Positions 20,035-32,117 of a stretch of 64,000 nt of DNA are shown here, in pieces. The notes under the pieces were generated by a model. It had not been told where the DNA came from and ran no database searches. It saw only the letters and a list, made by a program, of their open reading frames with translations. The stretch comes from Exiguobacterium sp. KRL4. GTDB taxonomy: Bacteria; Bacillota; Bacilli; Exiguobacteriales; Exiguobacteriaceae. The translations under genes and the position numbers were made by a program. The DNA lies in contig NZ_MOLV01000016.1 in the NCBI RefSeq assembly GCF_001870785.1, positions 1 to 64,000 on the forward strand, written 5' to 3'. Position 1 is the stretch's first letter; each line of letters begins with the position of its first letter.

Positions 20035-20325
20035 TTATTCGACGATTTCGTCGTCCATGACAGTCGTTGATTTTTTCGTAACTTCTGCGACCGCACTACG
20101 GTTAAACGTCAATTGCGCGTTACCCGATTTCAATGTGACCGTTGTCTCATCAACTTTTTGTACGACCCCATGAAGGCCACCGATCGTCACGATCGAATCA
20201 CCGCGTGATAATTGGGTTTGCATCTCACGCACTTGCTTCTGGCGTTTGTTCTGTGGACGAATCAACAAGAAATAAAACACCACGAAGATCAAGATCATCG
20301 GGAGGAATGTCAATAATTGTTGCAT
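20035..20325 (-). CDS. yajC: Preprotein translocase subunit YajC
   Basis: Small single-pass membrane protein of the SecDF-YajC complex, 96 residues. The N-terminal helix LLTFLPMILIFVVFYFLLI is followed by the conserved RPQNKRQKQ and an SH3-like cytoplasmic part with GDSIVTIGGLHGVV. The start at 20325 has AAAGGAGC 8 bases upstream. The ATG at 20349 lacks a ribosome site. Confidence 0.92.
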   Translation of the reverse strand: MQQLLTFLPMILIFVVFYFLLIRPQNKRQKQVREMQTQLSRGDSIVTIGGLHGVVQKVDETTVTLKSGNAQLTFNRSAVAEVTKKSTTVMDDEIVE

Positions 20326-20358
20326 CTGAGTCAGCTCCTTTTCATTCAAATCACGTTC

Positions 20359-20388
20359 ATTATACCGTAAAAAGAATGGAATTGTCAG
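20359..20388 (-). promoter_or_regulatory. Predicted promoter of yajC
   Basis: On the minus strand, CTGACA (20383-20388) and a perfect TATAAT (20359-20364) lie 18 bp apart, between tgt and yajC. Confidence 0.6.
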
Positions 20389-20396
20389 ACCATTTA

Positions 20397-22582
<2,186 letters not shown>

Positions 22583-22584
22583 CG

Positions 22585-23580
22585 TTAATTTCCTTCTTTC
22601 AATCCTAAATGTTGCCGTGCAAACGGCGTTAAGACACGACCACGTGGTGTTCGTTGTAAAAAGCCTTGTTGAAGCAAATACGGTTCGTAGACGTCTTCGA
22701 TCGTCTGCGCATCTTCTCCGATCGTCGCAGCAATCGTCTCAAGACCAACCGGTCCACCGGCAAACCGTTCGGCAAGCGAACGTAACAATCGGTGATCGAC
22801 GTCATCAAGACCTAAAGCATCGACGTGTAAACGATCGAGAGCACTCGTCGCAAGCGTTACATCAATCGCCGTTTGATGGGCGACTTGGGCAAAATCTCGG
22901 ACGCGTCGTAAGAGGCGATTGGCGACCCGCGGCGTGCCACGGGAACGAAGGGCAATCGCTTCCGCTGCCATCCGGTCCGCTTCAAACCCAAACAAACGGG
23001 ACGTTCGCGTGACGATCGCAGAAAGTTCCGGCATCGTGTAATATTCAAGTTTCAGCGTCACACCAAATCGGTCCCGAAGTGGTGCCGATAACATACCGGC
23101 CCGCGTCGTCGCTCCGACCAGTGTAAAAGGCGGCAAGTCGATTCGGACACTGCGAGCTAGTTCCCCTTGACCGATGACGATATCGAGACAATAGTCTTCC
23201 ATCGCTGGGTACAAGATTTCCTCGATGGAACGACTCAACCGGTGAATCTCGTCGATGAACAGGACATCCCCCGGCTCGAGCGAGGAAAGGATTGCTGCTA
23301 AGTCTCCAGGTCGCTCGATTGCCGGTCCGGCCGTCGTCTTGATTCCGACACCCATTTCATTAGCGATGATTGTTGCAAGTGTCGTCTTACCGAGTCCGGG
23401 TGGACCATACAGAAGCACATGATCCAGTGTTTCTTGACGGATTTTTGCCGCTTGGATAAAGACACTCAGATTGCCTTTGGCTTTTTCTTGACCGATGTAT
23501 TGTTCAAGTGTCTGAGGACGTAAACTCCACTCTTCCTGATCTTCCGCGTGGGCGGATTCTGACAAAATCCGTTCTTCCAT
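22585..23580 (-). CDS. ruvB: Holliday junction branch migration ATPase RuvB
   Basis: Hexameric AAA+ motor that drives Holliday-junction branch migration with RuvA. 331 residues: Walker A GPPGLGKT at 59-66, Walker [11 protein letters not shown] (about 104-113), sensor 1 GATTRAG (about 154-160), arginine finger region RDRFG, and a C-terminal winged helix for DNA ([12 protein letters not shown]). It follows ruvA by 4 bp. Confidence 0.96.
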   Translation of the reverse strand: MEERILSESAHAEDQEEWSLRPQTLEQYIGQEKAKGNLSVFIQAAKIRQETLDHVLLYGPPGLGKTTLATIIANEMGVGIKTTAGPAIERPGDLAAILSSLEPGDVLFIDEIHRLSRSIEEILYPAMEDYCLDIVIGQGELARSVRIDLPPFTLVGATTRAGMLSAPLRDRFGVTLKLEYYTMPELSAIVTRTSRLFGFEADRMAAEAIALRSRGTPRVANRLLRRVRDFAQVAHQTAIDVTLATSALDRLHVDALGLDDVDHRLLRSLAERFAGGPVGLETIAATIGEDAQTIEDVYEPYLLQQGFLQRTPRGRVLTPFARQHLGLKEGN

Positions 23581-23584
23581 GTTC

Positions 23585-24178
23585 TCACCTCACATTCAAT
23601 AACAACTGCAGCGCTCGCTTCACATATTGGTCGGTCGACAGCACTTCACCTTGAAGCGCCTTTTTCACTTTTTCGACTTCCCGTTCACTGTAACCAAGTG
23701 CCGTTAAGGCTTCACACGCTTCATTTAGTTCGGCATTTCCTTGAGCGAACAATCCTTCACTCGGAATATAATCAGGGGCCAGTTCGGCCAACTTGCCTTT
23801 TAAATCAAGCGTCATTTGTTTCGCCGTCTTTTTCCCGACACCCGGGAACTTAATCAAATAACTTTCCTTCTCTTGTTCGATTGCTTCGACAAGCGCATCG
23901 ACATCCCCCGACGCAACGATAGCAAGTGATCCTTTAGGACCAATCCCGGTCACACCAAGTAATTTCGTGAACAGTGCTCGTTCGCGTCGTGAACGGAATC
24001 CGAATAATACTTCTTGGTCTTCTCTGACATAATGATACGTATATACGATAACCTGTTCGTCTCCGGTCCGATAAAAAAACGGGTTCGGTGCTACGATTTT
24101 GTAGCCAATCCCCCCGACCTCGATCGTCACGAATTCTGCACAGACATAAGCGACTTCGCCGCGTACGAATTCTATCAC
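23585..24178 (-). CDS. ruvA: Holliday junction DNA helicase subunit RuvA
   Basis: Tetrameric junction-binding partner of RuvB, 197 residues. Domain I is an OB fold (1-65, starting [12 protein letters not shown]). Domain II holds tandem helix-hairpin-helix motifs ([13 protein letters not shown] and [12 protein letters not shown]). Domain III is the RuvB-binding three-helix bundle at 150-197, after a flexible linker. It is the first gene of the ruvAB-queA-tgt run. The B. subtilis safA-coxA genes that would lie upstream are absent. Confidence 0.96.
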   Translation of the reverse strand: MIEFVRGEVAYVCAEFVTIEVGGIGYKIVAPNPFFYRTGDEQVIVYTYHYVREDQEVLFGFRSRRERALFTKLLGVTGIGPKGSLAIVASGDVDALVEAIEQEKESYLIKFPGVGKKTAKQMTLDLKGKLAELAPDYIPSEGLFAQGNAELNEACEALTALGYSEREVEKVKKALQGEVLSTDQYVKRALQLLLNVR

Positions 24179-24257
24179 TTTAGAACGCTCCCATCCATTA
24201 ACAAACTCTCGTGTTATTGTAGCATATAACGCGGAAGCTCTTCAAAACGTAATTCCA

Positions 24258-24294
24258 CAAAAAAAACTCTACCATCCGTTGCCGGATAGTAGAG
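24258..24294 (-). terminator. Terminator downstream of nadA
   Basis: A 12-bp stem with one mismatch (CTCTAC.ATCCG with CGGAT.GTAGAG) is followed by eight or more T on the minus strand. It ends the nadBCA operon. Confidence 0.85.
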
Positions 24295-24306
24295 GATCGG
24301 ATGCGC

Positions 24307-25404
24307 TCATGAACGTTCGAGCATCCGCTCGAGCGCAAGAACCGCATACCGGGTCGTGTCAGCATCGACGGTGATGACATTCACCGGATGGCCAGCTTCG
24401 ATTTGTTCGAGTGACCAGGCGAGGTGTGGTAAATCAATCCGGTTCATCGTCAGACACGGACACATGAACGGATTCAGGGAGACGATATCCAGTTCGGGGT
24501 GGTCGTGCGCCAGCCGTTGCACGAGATTCATTTCGGTCCCGATCGCCCATTTTGTTCCCGGTTCCGCCTGTTCAATCTGTTGAATGATATACGCCGTCGA
24601 ACCATTTAAATCAGACGCTGCGACGACTTCAAACGAACATTCCGGATGGACGAGAATCGTTCGATCCGGTTCCGTCCGCCGGAACTGATCAATCTGTCCG
24701 ACGGTGAACTTCTCGTGGACCGAACAATGCCCTTTCCAAAGGATGACCCGAATGTCGGCATCTGCACCATCAAACAACAACTCATCCGCGATTGGATCCC
24801 ACACCGCCATCTGTTCGAGCGGAATGCCTAACGCGTGCGCTGTATTTCGACCAAGATGTTGATCCGGCAGGAAAAAGAGGATGTCTCGTTCCGCAAGCGC
24901 CCATTCAACCATCTGGACAGCATTCGATGAGGTGACGGTTGCTCCACCATGGCGACCGACAAACGCTTTGATTTCGGCCGTTGAATTGACATACGTCAAT
25001 GGGAGAATCGAACGGTTGAGACGGTCCGATAAGATCTCGTAGGAACGTTCCGTCTGAAAACCATTTGCCATATCGGCCATCGAACAGCCGGCTCGCATAT
25101 CCGGTAACACCACCGTATGGTCGCTAGAGGTCAGCATATCTGCTGTCTCCGCCATGAAGTGAACCCCACAAAAAACGGTATACTCCGCTTCCGTCATTTT
25201 TTTTGCCACTTGTGCGAGTTGAAGCGAATCTCCCGTCGCATCGGCGAATTGGACGACTTCATCTTTTTGATAATGATGGGCCGGTAAAAATAACCGGGTA
25301 CCCATCCGGGATTTCACCCCTTCGATCACTGCAATCAATTCTTCATCTGATTTCGTTAAATACTTTTTCGGAATTCCTTTATCGGTAAACAAATCAACCT
25401 TCAT
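24307..25404 (-). CDS. nadA: Quinolinate synthase NadA
   Basis: [4Fe-4S] enzyme condensing iminoaspartate with dihydroxyacetone phosphate to quinolinate. The 365 residues are of the long Bacillus type. The cluster cysteines fit Cys107 (AGCSMADM), Cys227 (KGHCSVHE) and Cys317 ([10 protein letters not shown]), matching the spacing known for B. subtilis NadA. It overlaps nadC by 11 bp and is the last gene of nadB-nadC-nadA. The cluster probably relies on the divergent nifS desulfurase. Confidence 0.95.
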   Translation of the reverse strand: MKVDLFTDKGIPKKYLTKSDEELIAVIEGVKSRMGTRLFLPAHHYQKDEVVQFADATGDSLQLAQVAKKMTEAEYTVFCGVHFMAETADMLTSSDHTVVLPDMRAGCSMADMANGFQTERSYEILSDRLNRSILPLTYVNSTAEIKAFVGRHGGATVTSSNAVQMVEWALAERDILFFLPDQHLGRNTAHALGIPLEQMAVWDPIADELLFDGADADIRVILWKGHCSVHEKFTVGQIDQFRRTEPDRTILVHPECSFEVVAASDLNGSTAYIIQQIEQAEPGTKWAIGTEMNLVQRLAHDHPELDIVSLNPFMCPCLTMNRIDLPHLAWSLEQIEAGHPVNVITVDADTTRYAVLALERMLERS

Positions 25405-26236
25405 CTTTTTTTCCTCCTATGATTTTCATACTGATGTCCAGTGCAGGTGCTGAATGTGTCAAGGCACCAAGCGAGATGTAATCTGCTCCGGTATCACAAT
25501 ACGCCGGTAACGTATCAAGCGTGATTCCACCTGATAACTCCACTGTGATCTGTTTCGGAATCCATTTCCGGAACGTCTTGATTTCATCCGGCGATCGATT
25601 ATCGAGCATGATGATATCGACTCCTGCTGCGACAGCTTCTTTGACTTCTTCGCCCGTCTCGACTTCGACTTCAATTGGTGTTGTATGACCAATCTGCTGT
25701 TTTGCCCGTTCGACGGCTGCTGTGATCGATCCGGCGACCGTAATGTGATTGTCTTTAATCATGACCGCATCATCGAGACGCCCCCGGTGATTGAACCCTC
25801 CACCGACACGGACTGCATGTTTTTCAAGCATCCGTAATCCTGGTGTCGTCTTTCTTGTGTCCGAAATCCGAATCTGTCCAGCTGCTTGTCGGACCGCCTG
25901 ATGCGTCAGTGTCGCAATCCCTGACGTTCGTTGAATGAGGTTCAAGGCGACCCGTTCGCCAGTCAGAATCGATTTTAACTGCCCGGACCAGTGAGCCAGC
26001 ACTTGCCCCCGTTCAATCGTCTGTCCGTCCTTTACTAAAAGATCGTGCTCCACCGCTAACAACGTTGCAAGCTCCGTTAAAACGTGTTCGCCACAAAAAA
26101 CGCCTGATTCTTTAGCGATAAATCGTCCGACACCTTGCTCATTTCCTGTCAGACAAACTTCGCTTGTCACATCTTGATGACCGATGTCCTCAATCAAAAA
26201 ATCTTTAAGCTGTTGTTGCAGATGCCATCTGTTCAT
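25394..26236 (-). CDS. nadC: Nicotinate-nucleotide diphosphorylase (carboxylating) NadC
   Basis: Converts quinolinate and PRPP to nicotinate mononucleotide, 280 residues. The [13 protein letters not shown] segment, the [17 protein letters not shown] substrate loop and the [20 protein letters not shown] metal-site strands of the TIM-like barrel are all present. The start is fixed by GGAG before the ATG at 26236. It overlaps nadB by 32 bp, a larger overlap than elsewhere in this operon. Confidence 0.95.
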   Translation of the reverse strand: MNRWHLQQQLKDFLIEDIGHQDVTSEVCLTGNEQGVGRFIAKESGVFCGEHVLTELATLLAVEHDLLVKDGQTIERGQVLAHWSGQLKSILTGERVALNLIQRTSGIATLTHQAVRQAAGQIRISDTRKTTPGLRMLEKHAVRVGGGFNHRGRLDDAVMIKDNHITVAGSITAAVERAKQQIGHTTPIEVEVETGEEVKEAVAAGVDIIMLDNRSPDEIKTFRKWIPKQITVELSGGITLDTLPAYCDTGADYISLGALTHSAPALDISMKIIGGKKDEG

Positions 26237-27635
26237 CCTGTTGCTCTCCTTTTAATCGTTGAATTGCCCCTTCTAGTAACAATCGGGCTGTCCTCTTTTT
26301 TAAATGATTGATTTCCGCTTGTCGCCCGGTCTGTTGCCCCGGGTGCTCCGTCATGAGTGTTCGGAGTGCCTTTTCAAGTAATTCCTGTTGCAAGTCGACT
26401 TGTAATACTTCAGTCAGCAACTGCTCGAGGCGACTCGTCTCATCATCCGCCATGCTTTGTGTCGTCGGCAGCGGTCTTCGCTTCTCTAACTGAAGCTGTT
26501 GCGCGAGTTCTTTTCCGACCACGACACACTCGAGAAGCGAATTGGAAGCTAATCTGTTTTTTCCATGCAAGCCGGTTGATGCCGTCTCGCCGACCGCATA
26601 TAATCCCGGTACCATCGTCCGTCCTGCTTGATCCGTCTCAATCCCGCCCATTAAGAAATGAACACCCGTCGTCACTTCAACGAGATCCGTCGATATGTTC
26701 AATGATTCACATTTTTTAACAAACGTCGGGAATCGAATGTCAATCTCCTTGACCGCTGTCGTATTCAAATAGACCGCTTCTTTTTTTCTTGTCGCTGTAA
26801 TGACAGCGGCGACTTCGTCACGCGCTGCTAGATCACCTTGCGGGTGACCGGCCATTATCCGCCGACCATCTGCCGTCATTAAATAAGCACCCGCACCACG
26901 TAAGGCTTCCGTGATTAACCCCTGGCTCTTGCCGTTGTGGACCAATACCGTCGGATGATGTTGGATATATCCTAAGTCGACTAATGCAGCTCCCGCTTGT
27001 TCGGCAAGTACTAAACCATCACCTGTCAAACTCGGGTCATTCGTCGACGTCAGAAACAGTCCACCAATTCCTCCCGTCGCTAGCACGACCGCTCGGGCCG
27101 AAATCCGAATCGGGATTTCGCCTTGATACCCCCGCGCCCCGACCACTTGATGATTATTTGTCAACAGCTCTGTCACGACCGTATCTTCTAAGATTGGATG
27201 GTGAAGGTGTTGCAACAATTGGTGCATCATCCGTTCCCCTGTCCGGTCGCCGCCACTATGGAAAATCCGTGGCAGACTATGGGCGCCTTCCTGTCCGAGT
27301 GTATAGTGTCCCGAGGCGTCCCGATCAAATGTTACGCCAAATGATTCCAATTCCGTGATAGCTTGTCGCCCTGCCGCTGTAATGAACGTGATCGTCTCAT
27401 CATTGGTCCGTCCCTTTGCGGCTTGTATCGTATCTGCTTGATGACTTAAGTGGTCACGCTCTAAATATGCGGAAGCGATCCCTCCTTGTGCCCGCATGGA
27501 ATTTGTTTCTGTCCGTTTCCCTTTTGAAACGAGCAAGACGTTCATTTCGGATGGGAGATGGAGTGCAACGGAAACTGCCGCTAGTCCTGTACCGATGATC
27601 AAAACATCTACTTCTATCTTTTTATGTAATGACAT
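26205..27635 (-). CDS. nadB: L-aspartate oxidase NadB
   Basis: FAD enzyme that oxidises aspartate to iminoaspartate, the first step of de novo NAD synthesis. 476 residues. The dinucleotide loop GTGLAAVSVALHL starts at residue 15. The SMRAQGGIA, HSGGDRTGERMM and HFLMGGIETDQAGRT segments are the flavoprotein/substrate motifs. It is shorter than many NadB proteins because the C-terminal helical domain is compact. It is the first gene of the operon. Its promoter overlaps that of nifS and a likely NiaR site. Confidence 0.94.
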   Translation of the reverse strand: MSLHKKIEVDVLIIGTGLAAVSVALHLPSEMNVLLVSKGKRTETNSMRAQGGIASAYLERDHLSHQADTIQAAKGRTNDETITFITAAGRQAITELESFGVTFDRDASGHYTLGQEGAHSLPRIFHSGGDRTGERMMHQLLQHLHHPILEDTVVTELLTNNHQVVGARGYQGEIPIRISARAVVLATGGIGGLFLTSTNDPSLTGDGLVLAEQAGAALVDLGYIQHHPTVLVHNGKSQGLITEALRGAGAYLMTADGRRIMAGHPQGDLAARDEVAAVITATRKKEAVYLNTTAVKEIDIRFPTFVKKCESLNISTDLVEVTTGVHFLMGGIETDQAGRTMVPGLYAVGETASTGLHGKNRLASNSLLECVVVGKELAQQLQLEKRRPLPTTQSMADDETSRLEQLLTEVLQVDLQQELLEKALRTLMTEHPGQQTGRQAEINHLKKRTARLLLEGAIQRLKGEQQDEQMASATTA

Positions 27636-27651
27636 TTGATTTACACCTCTG

Positions 27652-27682
27652 TTATTTGTCTTTACTATTGACTTGACAATAA
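27652..27682. promoter_or_regulatory. Candidate NiaR operator in the nadB-nifS divergent region
   Basis: An inverted repeat TTATTTGTC (27652-27660) and GACAATAA (27675-27682), 14 bp apart, overlaps both promoters. On the plus strand TTGACT (27668) and TATTTT (27691) are 17 bp apart. On the minus strand TTGTCA is followed by an A+T-rich -10. With niaR encoded downstream, nicotinate-dependent repression of both units is the natural reading. Confidence 0.55.
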
Positions 27683-27731
27683 GTTTGGCATATTTTTAGC
27701 TGAGTGACAAGATGAAAGGATACGATAACTT

Positions 27732-28823
27732 ATGATTTATTTGGATCATGCCGCCACAACAGCGATGCACCCGGATGCGTTAGAACAATATCGACAAGCA
27801 GCAGAACAGGCGTATGGCAACAGTTCCTCGCTTCATGACGCGGGAGATGCCGCCCTTCAACTACTCAATCAGGCACGTGCCCAATTGATGGATTGGTTAC
27901 AAGTAACAGAAGGTGCCATCATTTTTACAGGAAGTGGCTCGGAAGCTAATTACATTGCGTTAAGTCATTTATTGCGGCAAAGTAAAAAGACAACTGTCTT
28001 GACACTAATGTCGGAACACGATTCAGTGACCTTGCCGTTAAAACGATTGGCGAGTAAAACGATTACCATCAGCTTACAAGCGACAGGTGAGTTTGATTGG
28101 GTTCAATTCAAGGAAGCATGCACGGAAGATGTCGGTGTCGTCTCGATCCAACATGTCAATTCCGAGACCGGGTTCACTTTTCCGATTTCAGACATCGCAG
28201 CTTTTTGCCGTCAAAACGACATCCTGTTTCATTGCGACGGGATTCAAGGTTTCCTGAAACAACCGGTCAACTTGACGGATGTCGATGCCTATACGATCAG
28301 CAGCCATAAAGTATACGGACCCAAAGGACTGGGTGCCGTCTATCTGCGGCGTCCCTTGTTCAGTCCTTACTATGAAGCCCATCATGAATACGGGATTCGT
28401 CCAGGAACGGTTGATGTCCCGGGGATTGCGGCTTTCCTGATGGCCTGTAGCCGCTACCGCGAGGAAAATCAGCAGATCCAAGCATCGAGTAAAAGATTTC
28501 GTGGTATGCTAAAAAAAAGTCTTCCTTCTTCTCAGTATCAAATCATTGAATCGCCTCAACAACTCGACTCGATTTGTGCCATTCATACGAAGCAACGGGA
28601 TGGTCAATTCGTCCTTCTCGCCCTGAACCGCGCTGGGATTGCCGTCTCGGCGGGAAGTGCTTGTCGCGCAGGCGAAAACGGACCAAACGCGACCTTACGA
28701 GCGATCGGTTTTGATGATACGACTGCGCATGGCTTAATCCGCCTGAGCTTTGGTCGAATGACGACCGAAGAAGAAGTGAAGCGATGTATCGATGTCCTCT
28801 GTTCTCTAGAGGAATCAGATTAA
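27732..28823 (+). CDS. nifS: NifS-type cysteine desulfurase for NAD biosynthesis
   Basis: PLP desulfurase of 363 residues. The PLP lysine is Lys193 in ISSHKVYGPKG and the catalytic cysteine is Cys311 in AGSACRAGE. It diverges from nadBCA and precedes niaR, as in B. subtilis, where this NifS is needed to build the NadA Fe-S cluster. It is therefore probably a dedicated cluster-assembly desulfurase distinct from the tRNA-thiolation one at 1937-3067. The ribosome site GAAAGGA is 11 bases from the ATG, somewhat long. Confidence 0.88.
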   Translation: MIYLDHAATTAMHPDALEQYRQAAEQAYGNSSSLHDAGDAALQLLNQARAQLMDWLQVTEGAIIFTGSGSEANYIALSHLLRQSKKTTVLTLMSEHDSVTLPLKRLASKTITISLQATGEFDWVQFKEACTEDVGVVSIQHVNSETGFTFPISDIAAFCRQNDILFHCDGIQGFLKQPVNLTDVDAYTISSHKVYGPKGLGAVYLRRPLFSPYYEAHHEYGIRPGTVDVPGIAAFLMACSRYREENQQIQASSKRFRGMLKKSLPSSQYQIIESPQQLDSICAIHTKQRDGQFVLLALNRAGIAVSAGSACRAGENGPNATLRAIGFDDTTAHGLIRLSFGRMTTEEEVKRCIDVLCSLEESD

Positions 28824-28842
28824 TGGAAAGGTAGGAGTCGTC

Positions 28843-29385
28843 ATGGAAAGAAGACAATCCGGGGAAGAACGCCGGCAAGGATTACTACAATTGATTCAGG
28901 AGAGCGAACGACCGGTCACTGGAACTAAACTTGCCAAGCAGGCAGGTGTCAGCCGCCAAGTCATCGTCCAGGATCTATCCTTATTAAAGGCAAAAGGATA
29001 TCCTGTCGTCGCGACAGCACGCGGCTATTTGTTGAATGATCCAGAGCTCGACGCCTCACGCCACATCAGAAAAGTTGTTTGCCGTCATGGTATTGATCAG
29101 CTGAAGGCAGAATGTGATGCGATCGTGGATGAAGGTGTCATCATCCGTGATGTCATCGTCGAACATCCGGTTTATGGATTTTTGACAGGTGAATTGATGC
29201 TGAAGAGCCGACGTGATGTCCGGGCTTTGATCGAACAATTAGAGGAGACACAAGCAACACCTTTGTCTAGTTTGACCGATGGTGTCCATCTCCATACACT
29301 TGAAGCCGATAGTGAAGCAGCACTCGACGCGGCCATTGAAGCACTGGACCGTCTAGGTATTCTCGTCTCAGAACTGGATGCTTAA
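28843..29385 (+). CDS. niaR: NiaR/NadR (YrxA) transcriptional repressor of NAD synthesis
   Basis: Nicotinate-responsive repressor, 180 residues. It has an N-terminal winged helix-turn-helix (about 10-65, with TKLAKQAGVSRQVIVQDLSLL) and a C-terminal 3H domain whose three conserved histidines are visible in CRHGID, EHPVYG and GVHLHT. The 3H domain binds a metal and nicotinic acid. It lies 19 bp after nifS in one unit and should act on the operator between nifS and nadB. Confidence 0.92.
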   Translation: MERRQSGEERRQGLLQLIQESERPVTGTKLAKQAGVSRQVIVQDLSLLKAKGYPVVATARGYLLNDPELDASRHIRKVVCRHGIDQLKAECDAIVDEGVIIRDVIVEHPVYGFLTGELMLKSRRDVRALIEQLEETQATPLSSLTDGVHLHTLEADSEAALDAAIEALDRLGILVSELDA

Positions 29386-29421
29386 GCTGGACGCGACCAC
29401 TCTCATCAGATAAATGCCACA

Positions 29422-29465
29422 CCAAAAAGGTCCATTCCGTCGAAAAAACGGAATGGACCTTTTGG
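29422..29465 (+). terminator. Bidirectional terminator between niaR and the CNNM gene
   Basis: A perfect stem of about 18 bp (AAAAGGTCCATTCCGT and its complement) with A- and T-rich flanks serves both convergent genes. Confidence 0.9.
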
Positions 29466-29472
29466 GAGTGCA

Positions 29473-30774
29473 TCATATGTGTTCATCTATCGATTCAGTG
29501 CGTGGCGCATCATCTGGAAAAGTCGCCAAGATCGTCCGGACACGCCGGTTTTCGACGTGAAGGACAGTGAAGCTGACTTGTCCATAAACCATCTGGGTTC
29601 CAGCTTCCGGAATGTGACCGACGTCCTCCATGATCCACCCACCAAGTGATTGGGCTTCCGTGTCTGGCATCAATAGTCCGAACTGATGACAAAAATCTTC
29701 AATGTCATATTCGGCTAGACATTCATAACGGTTCGGACTCACTTGTTTCGTATACTCCAGTGACTCGTCGTGTTCATCCCAAATCTCACCGACTAGTTCT
29801 TCTAAAATGTCCTCGAGCGTGATCAACCCTGCCGTCCCACCAAACTCATCGAGCACGACCGCCATATGGGATTGTTTGACCTTTAGTTCTGGTAACAGAT
29901 CGATGATATGCGTTTGCGGGACGACAAACGAGACCGGTCGAATCAATTCTCGAATCTCAACGCGTCCATGTTTGACGAATTCTCGCAAAAAGTCACGTTC
30001 CGATAAGACACCGATGATATGATCAATCGAATCTTTATAGACCGGTAACCGCGAGAATCCACCTTTTTGGACTTCACGTAAAATGTCATCAAAACTGTCA
30101 TCGATGTCAATCGCTTGAATATCCGTTCGCGGTGTCAATGCTTCTTCGACCGTGACATTCTTAAAGTCGACGGCTCGATGAACGATCTCCGCACTCGCTT
30201 CATCCATGATGCCTTCTTCCTCACTGATATCGACGAGGGCACGTAGTTCCTGTTCCGTGACAAGAGGTCCTTTCGGATTTGCCCCGATCAGTACCAACGC
30301 TGCTTGCCGTAACTTGAGGAATAAAAAGATGATCGGTTTAAAAAAGACTAAACATAGATGCAACGGACTACTGATCCAAAATACATACGTTTCCGCATGT
30401 TCCCGCGCATAGGATTTAGGGATCAACTCACCAAACAACAAGATGAACAGAAACGTCAAGAAGACGATACCGATTTGTACCAACAAATCGGCTGATAACG
30501 ATAACGCTAACCAGCCACCGATCATCGCTACACCAAGGTTAGCCAGTGTATTCCCGATCAAGATGGCCGTCAACGTCTCTTCGTAACGTTGCAACAGCCG
30601 GAGCGCTTGTGTCGCACGATGGCTACCCTCTTCCGACTGATGCAGGATTCGTAACCGATTCGCACTAGATAACGCTGTTTCAGAAGACGAAAAGAATGCT
30701 GAAATGACTAGTAAGACGAAGAACCAGATGAACTGAATCGCGGGAAGTGGGTCCACGATGCTCTCACACTCCAT
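29473..30774 (-). CDS. CNNM/CorC-family membrane protein (DUF21, CBS pair, CorC_HlyC)
   Basis: A 433-residue membrane protein, probably a magnesium or other divalent-cation transporter or efflux protein. The N-terminal DUF21 domain (about 10-190) has three to four helices, including FFVLLVISAFFSSSETALS and IVFLTFLFILLFGELIPKSYA. Two CBS domains follow (about 215-335: TPRTDIQAIDID and AVVLDEFGGTAGLITLEDILEELVGEI), then a CorC_HlyC domain (350-425). The first codon is uncertain, since the best GGAG site lies just downstream of the ATG. It replaces the pheB-pheA pair that follows obg in B. subtilis. Confidence 0.85.
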   Translation of the reverse strand: MECESIVDPLPAIQFIWFFVLLVISAFFSSSETALSSANRLRILHQSEEGSHRATQALRLLQRYEETLTAILIGNTLANLGVAMIGGWLALSLSADLLVQIGIVFLTFLFILLFGELIPKSYAREHAETYVFWISSPLHLCLVFFKPIIFLFLKLRQAALVLIGANPKGPLVTEQELRALVDISEEEGIMDEASAEIVHRAVDFKNVTVEEALTPRTDIQAIDIDDSFDDILREVQKGGFSRLPVYKDSIDHIIGVLSERDFLREFVKHGRVEIRELIRPVSFVVPQTHIIDLLPELKVKQSHMAVVLDEFGGTAGLITLEDILEELVGEIWDEHDESLEYTKQVSPNRYECLAEYDIEDFCHQFGLLMPDTEAQSLGGWIMEDVGHIPEAGTQMVYGQVSFTVLHVENRRVRTILATFPDDAPRTESIDEHI

Positions 30775-30806
30775 TTCTTAAATAAACTTGTTCGGATTCG
30801 TTAGAC

Positions 30807-32102
30807 TTAGAACGATGACTCGATGAATTCGAATTCGAAGTCACGGATTCGAACGACGTCTCCATCAATCGCACCCATCTTACGTAATTCTTCATCGACA
30901 CCCATTTGACGTAATGTCCGCGCGAAACGTTTGATCGATTCTTCACGCATGAAGTTCGTCATCGTAAACAGTTTCTCGATTCGTGGTCCTTTAATGACGA
31001 AGCAATCATCTTCATCTTTCGAAACCGTAAATCCAGCTTCTGGTGCTTCATAGCCATAGACAACACGTGGTGTCGCTGTTTTTTCTTCGAGTTCTTCGAG
31101 ACCAAATTCAGGTGTCGCATCAACGAGGTCAGCAATCCGGAATAAGAGATCCCGTAATCCTTGACGTGTCGCAGCAGAAATCGCAAAAACTTCTAAATCC
31201 GGGAAGGCTTCTTTAAAGGCTTCAAGATTTTCTTCCGCATCCGGCATATCCATCTTGTTTGCGACGACGACTTGCGGACGCTCTGTCAGACGAAGGTTGT
31301 AATCCGAAAGCTCTTTGTTGATGATGTTGTAATCATCAACCGGATCGCGTCCTTCCATTCCACTCATATCGATGACGTGGACGATGACTTTTGTCCGTTC
31401 GACGTGACGTAAGAACTGGTGACCAAGACCAACACCTTCGCTTGCGCCTTCAATCAGACCAGGTAGATCGGCCATGATGAAACTGCGGCTATCTTCTGTT
31501 TCGACTACACCGATATTCGGTGTAATCGTCGTGAAGTGATACGCGCCGATTTTCGGACGGGCTGCTGAGACGATGGATAACATCGTCGATTTCCCGACAC
31601 TTGGGAACCCGACCAGTCCGACATCTGCGAGCATTTTCAATTCGAGCTTCAAGTACTTTTCTTGACCTGGTTCACCGTTTTCCGCATGTTCTGGAGCTGG
31701 GTTCGCTGGAGTCGCAAAACGTGAGTTCCCACGTCCACCGCGTCCACCTTTGGCAACGATGGCTTGTTGTCCGTGATGGACGAGATCGGCAATGACTGCA
31801 TCCGTATCATCATCGTAGACGACCGTGCCCGGTGGTACTTTAACGACGAGATGGTCAGCCTTACGACCGTGCATCCCTTTTGACATTCCGTTTTCGCCTT
31901 GAACTGCTTTAAAGTGGCGTTTGTAACGGAAATCCATCAACGTCCGGAGTCCTTCATCTACTTCGAGAACGACGTGAGCACCATGCCCACCATCTCCTCC
32001 AGCTGGACCACCATCTGGGACGTACTTTTCGCGACGGAACGCAACTTGCCCGCGTCCTCCATCTCCTGCTTTTACATAAATATTTACCTGATCGACAAAC
32101 AT
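30807..32102 (-). CDS. obgE: GTPase ObgE/CgtA
   Basis: Essential GTPase of 50S ribosome assembly and stress signalling, 431 residues. The Gly-rich Obg fold covers 1-158 ([18 protein letters not shown] region). The G domain has GFPSVGKS (165-172), switch DLPGLIEGA and NKMD. A C-terminal OCT domain spans about 345-431, as in Bacillus Obg. It lies in the conserved order rplU-prp-rpmA-spo0B-obg, with an AGGAGG site ahead of the ATG. Confidence 0.96.
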   Translation of the reverse strand: MFVDQVNIYVKAGDGGRGQVAFRREKYVPDGGPAGGDGGHGAHVVLEVDEGLRTLMDFRYKRHFKAVQGENGMSKGMHGRKADHLVVKVPPGTVVYDDDTDAVIADLVHHGQQAIVAKGGRGGRGNSRFATPANPAPEHAENGEPGQEKYLKLELKMLADVGLVGFPSVGKSTMLSIVSAARPKIGAYHFTTITPNIGVVETEDSRSFIMADLPGLIEGASEGVGLGHQFLRHVERTKVIVHVIDMSGMEGRDPVDDYNIINKELSDYNLRLTERPQVVVANKMDMPDAEENLEAFKEAFPDLEVFAISAATRQGLRDLLFRIADLVDATPEFGLEELEEKTATPRVVYGYEAPEAGFTVSKDEDDCFVIKGPRIEKLFTMTNFMREESIKRFARTLRQMGVDEELRKMGAIDGDVVRIRDFEFEFIESSF

Positions 32103-32117
32103 GTCAGATCCCTCCTA

